Assembly: GCA_007118795.1 (NCBI GenBank) | Contig: SKQX01000201.1 | Span: forward strand, 1-7,355 | Reading direction: 5' to 3' | Length of the DNA stretch: 7,355 nt | Source: Thermoflexales bacterium | GTDB lineage: Bacteria > Chloroflexota > Anaerolineae > B4-G1 | In this document: positions 5,321-7,355 of the stretch, piece after piece | How positions within the stretch are numbered: the stretch's first letter is position 1 | Layout of the letters: each line of letters begins with the position of its first letter | Program-made: the position numbers and the translations under genes | Notes under the pieces: generated by a model | Databases searched by the model: none | What the model saw: only the letters and a program-made list of their open reading frames with translations | Told to the model about the DNA's origin: nothing

Positions 5321-6136
5321 TCATCTTCGAGCGGCGATGACGGTGCCCTCTCCTGCCAGCGCTCGCCGAATCGGCCTCTGAACGCGACCGTCGGCGATGA
5401 TCACCTGGCCCACCCCGTCGCGGAGCGCCTCCACGGCCCCCAGCACCTTCCGCTTCATCCGCCCACGGGCGTAACGATGGAGGTACTCCTCAGCCTCGTC
5501 AACGGACACGTGGGTCACCAACGAACTCTCGTCCGCCATGTCCCTCAGCAGCCCTGGAACGTTGGAGAGGATGACCACGTGATCGGCCCTCAGCGCGGTG
5601 GCGATGGCTGCGGCCACGCGATCCCCGTCCACGTTCAGCCCCTCACTCTTGTAACTGATGGCCAGCGGTGCCACAACGGGAACGTACCCGCCATCCAGCA
5701 GCGTCTTCAACAGGCCCACGTTCACCCGCTCAATGATGCCACTGTACTCTCCCCGGAGCACCTTCACCTTATCCCCCTCCCGGATGCGCAACGCCGACTT
5801 CCTCTTCCCCTCCAGCAGCCTCCCGTCCAGGCCGCACAGCCCGAGGGCGTTGATGCCCAGCGCCTGCAGGCGCTCGACCAGCAGCTTATTGACCCGCCCC
5901 GCCACAGCCATGGTGAAGATCTCCAATGTCTGGCGATCGGTGAACCGGCTGGTATGCCCCGAGGTTGAGGTCACGAACCGCGGCGGATGGCCCAGCTCTG
6001 TCGAGAGACGGGTAGTCTCATGAGACCCCCCGTGTACCAGGACCACCGGCTCGCCACCGTCTACCAGTTCAGCTACATCGCCACATACAGCAGCCACATC
6101 GATGTTGCCGTTACCACCAGCTTTCACGACGATCAT
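5321..6136 (-). CDS. lysZ: LysZ, [LysW]-aminoadipate/glutamate kinase (ArgB-like)
   Basis: Amino-acid kinase that phosphorylates the side-chain carboxylate of LysW-linked aminoadipate (or glutamate) with ATP. It has 271 residues, the usual LysZ length. The N-terminus MIVVKAGGNGNID carries Lys5 of the phosphate-binding glycine-rich loop. VLVHGGSHETTRLSTELGHP (33-50 region) and then PPRFVTS, SRFTDRQTLEIF (63-74) are diagnostic of LysZ rather than ArgB, which has HGGGPEI and no GHPPRF. GLCGLDGRLLEG (99-110), NVDGD (168-172), LSNVPGLL (190-197) and GRMKRKVLGAVEA (225-237) complete the kinase fold. The tail PIRRALAGEGTVI matches the Thermus protein closely. The ATG at 6136 is preceded by AGGAGGAG (6142-6149) at 5 bases. 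A GTG 7 codons upstream is less likely. It is in frame with lysY, separated by one TAG and 53 sense codons. Confidence 0.95.
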   Translation of the reverse strand: MIVVKAGGNGNIDVAAVCGDVAELVDGGEPVVLVHGGSHETTRLSTELGHPPRFVTSTSGHTSRFTDRQTLEIFTMAVAGRVNKLLVERLQALGINALGLCGLDGRLLEGKRKSALRIREGDKVKVLRGEYSGIIERVNVGLLKTLLDGGYVPVVAPLAISYKSEGLNVDGDRVAAAIATALRADHVVILSNVPGLLRDMADESSLVTHVSVDEAEEYLHRYARGRMKRKVLGAVEALRDGVGQVIIADGRVQRPIRRALAGEGTVIAARR

Positions 6137-6141
6137 CTTAG

Positions 6142-6149
6142 CTCCTCCT
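6142..6149 (-). promoter_or_regulatory. Ribosome binding site of lysZ
   Basis: AGGAGGAG on the minus strand lies 5 bases before the ATG at 6136 and settles that start over the GTG at 6157. The 9-mer GGAGCTAAG that runs from this site to the start codon recurs in the two nearest units of the 18-bp repeats upstream. Confidence 0.8.
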
Positions 6150-6194
6150 GACTCCACAACGAAACCTGCAACACCGCGCCAGCTCGCCGGCCCC

Positions 6195-6274
6195 GGCTTA
6201 GCTCCGCACCCTGGCTTAGCTCCGCACGCTGGCTTAGCTACGCACGCTGGCTTAGCTGCGCACGCTGGCTCAGC
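6195..6274. repeat. Four 18-bp tandem repeats (plus a partial fifth) between lysY and lysZ
   Basis: The plus strand carries GGCTTAGCTnCGCACnCT four times in direct succession (6195-6212, 6213-6230, 6231-6248, 6249-6266), differing at only two positions. A truncated copy GGCTCAGC (6267-6274) follows. Because 18 is a multiple of three and no stop occurs, the minus strand can be read as a repeated hexapeptide of the type ACxAKP, in frame with both lysY and lysZ. Units nearest lysZ contain GGAGCTAAG, the same bases as the lysZ ribosome binding region, suggesting that the array grew by duplication of that region. There is no long spacer between units, so it is not a CRISPR array. Confidence 0.85.
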
Positions 6275-6295
6275 GGTCGCCCGACGCCTCCAGCC

Positions 6296-7348
6296 CTACA
6301 CAGGATGGAGTCCGGCGAACTCCAGTCCCAGGGTTTCGGGAAAGCCGAGCATCACGTTCATCGTCTGCACCGCGTTGCCGGCTGCCCCTTTCATCAGGTT
6401 GTCGATCGCCGCGATCACAACCATGCGTCTGTTCTTCGGATCCGCGGCGAACCCCACGTCGCAGATGTTGGAGCCGGTCAGGATCTTCGGCTCCGGATAG
6501 CGATGGACACCCCGACGCGACATAGCAAGGCGAACGAAGGGCTCGTCCGCATAGTCCTGGCGATAGATGCGCCAGCCATCCCGTTCTTCCAGCGGTTCCT
6601 CCAGCAGACAATGGCAGGTCGCCAGGGCACCCCGGACGAGACCCACCGAGGTGACGGAGAAGTGCAGGCCTGGCCGCTCCGGATCGAGGTTCAACTCCTG
6701 AATGAGCTCAGCCACGTGACGGTGACCCGTCGGCGCGTAAGAGCGCACCACGCCGGCCCGCTCGGGGTGATGCGAGGCGGGACTGGGCTTGTTGCCCCCC
6801 TCTGACGACCCGACCTTGACATCGACGACCGTCTCGCGCACCAGACCCCGCCGGTAAAGGGGCAGCAGGGCCAAGTTCGCCACGATGGCGTTACAGCCAG
6901 TGCCGCTCGCATAACGGGCGCCCGCCAGACGATCGCGGTACAGCTCCGGCATGCCGTAGACAAAGCTCTCGGACGGCGGGCCATCCAGCCAGTGTGGAGC
7001 GGGATGCTCACAGTCATACCAGCGCCGGTAGTCGGCGGCGTTTCGCAGACGGAAGTCCGCCGATAAGTCCACGATGCTGCGGGCAGCAGAGGCCAGCTCG
7101 TCAATCCGGCTCATGGCCTGTCCGTGCGGCAGGGCAAGGAACACCAAATCCGTGGCCGTCAACTCGTCGAGACGGCAAAACCTCAGATCGGTCCGATCCC
7201 GGAGATTGGGATGGACGAAGTGAGCATATTGTCCTACATAGGTCTCCGATGTGATCTGCGTCACCTCCACCTTTGGATGAGCCAACAGCAAGCGCAGCAG
7301 TTCACCGCCGACGTAACCAGAGGCTCCCGCAATTGCAGCTTTGATCAT
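6296..7348 (-). CDS. lysY: LysY, [LysW]-aminoadipyl/glutamyl phosphate reductase (ArgC-like)
   Basis: NADPH-dependent reductase that converts the LysW-linked acyl phosphate made by LysZ to the semialdehyde. It has 350 residues, full length for the family. The N-terminal nucleotide-binding motif is GASGYVGGELLRLLLAHP (8-25). FLALPHG (70-76) and VDLSADFR (93-100) follow. The catalytic cysteine is Cys152 in ASGTGCNAIVANL. SSEGGNKPSPASHHPERAG (181-199) and PTGHRHVAEL (206-215, with the active-site histidine) are typical of LysY and long-form ArgC. The C-terminal AIDNLMKGAAGNAVQTMN (314-331) and LGFPETLGLEF match Thermus LysY closely. The ATG at 7348 lies 7 bases from the window edge, so its ribosome binding site is not visible; MIKAAIAGASGY is the normal start. 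It leads the visible gene order lysY-lysZ-ORF-lysJ-lysK. LysW and LysX are expected upstream, outside the window. Confidence 0.95.
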   Translation of the reverse strand: MIKAAIAGASGYVGGELLRLLLAHPKVEVTQITSETYVGQYAHFVHPNLRDRTDLRFCRLDELTATDLVFLALPHGQAMSRIDELASAARSIVDLSADFRLRNAADYRRWYDCEHPAPHWLDGPPSESFVYGMPELYRDRLAGARYASGTGCNAIVANLALLPLYRRGLVRETVVDVKVGSSEGGNKPSPASHHPERAGVVRSYAPTGHRHVAELIQELNLDPERPGLHFSVTSVGLVRGALATCHCLLEEPLEERDGWRIYRQDYADEPFVRLAMSRRGVHRYPEPKILTGSNICDVGFAADPKNRRMVVIAAIDNLMKGAAGNAVQTMNVMLGFPETLGLEFAGLHPV

Positions 7349-7355
7349 GGAATCT

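Noticed and set aside
6195..6274. CRISPR-like array
   Set aside because: The units are contiguous 18-mers with no spacers and slight divergence, so they are ordinary tandem repeats.

Overview
The window is about 60% G+C by eye, and every recognisable gene lies on the minus strand. It is an amino-acid biosynthesis region with two transcription blocks. The upstream block (7348 down to 2248) is a LysW-carrier-protein cluster: lysY (argC-like), lysZ (argB-like), an unrecognised 146-residue ORF, lysJ (argD-like) and lysK (argE/M20-like). These match, motif by motif, the Thermus-type enzymes that carry alpha-aminoadipate (for lysine) or glutamate (for ornithine/arginine) on the C-terminus of LysW. 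The carrier LysW and the ligase LysX are not in the window and probably lie beyond its right edge, so the end product (lysine, arginine or both) cannot be decided here. The second block (about 1944 down to 1) is ilvE followed by proC, which is cut off at the left edge.

The LysW pathway, the high G+C content and the use of TTG/GTG starts fit a bacterium of the Chloroflexota or Deinococcota type; this is only an inference.

Layout from right to left: lysY ends at 6296. It is followed by a 159-base spacer with four 18-bp tandem repeats, then lysZ (6136-5321), a 115-base gap, and the unknown ORF (5205-4765), whose stop overlaps the lysJ start as ATGA. Next are lysJ (4768-3566), a 271-base non-coding gap, and lysK (3294-2248). 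The 580 bases from lysK to ilvE hold a short ORF overlapping the lysK stop, a probable C-terminal remnant of an aldehyde:ferredoxin oxidoreductase gene, three degenerate 10-bp repeats, and a strong sigma70-type promoter (TTGACA-16-TATGAT). They end in a leader with a candidate peptide rich in Leu/Ile/Val and an intrinsic terminator just before ilvE.

How they work together: LysZ phosphorylates, LysY reduces, LysJ transaminates and LysK releases the finished amino acid from LysW. IlvE makes Leu/Ile/Val, and its leader looks like a ribosome-mediated attenuator responding to those amino acids. ProC makes proline. The points most worth a second look are the ilvE leader, the uncharacterised ORF embedded in the LysW operon, and the in-frame repeat linker between lysY and lysZ.
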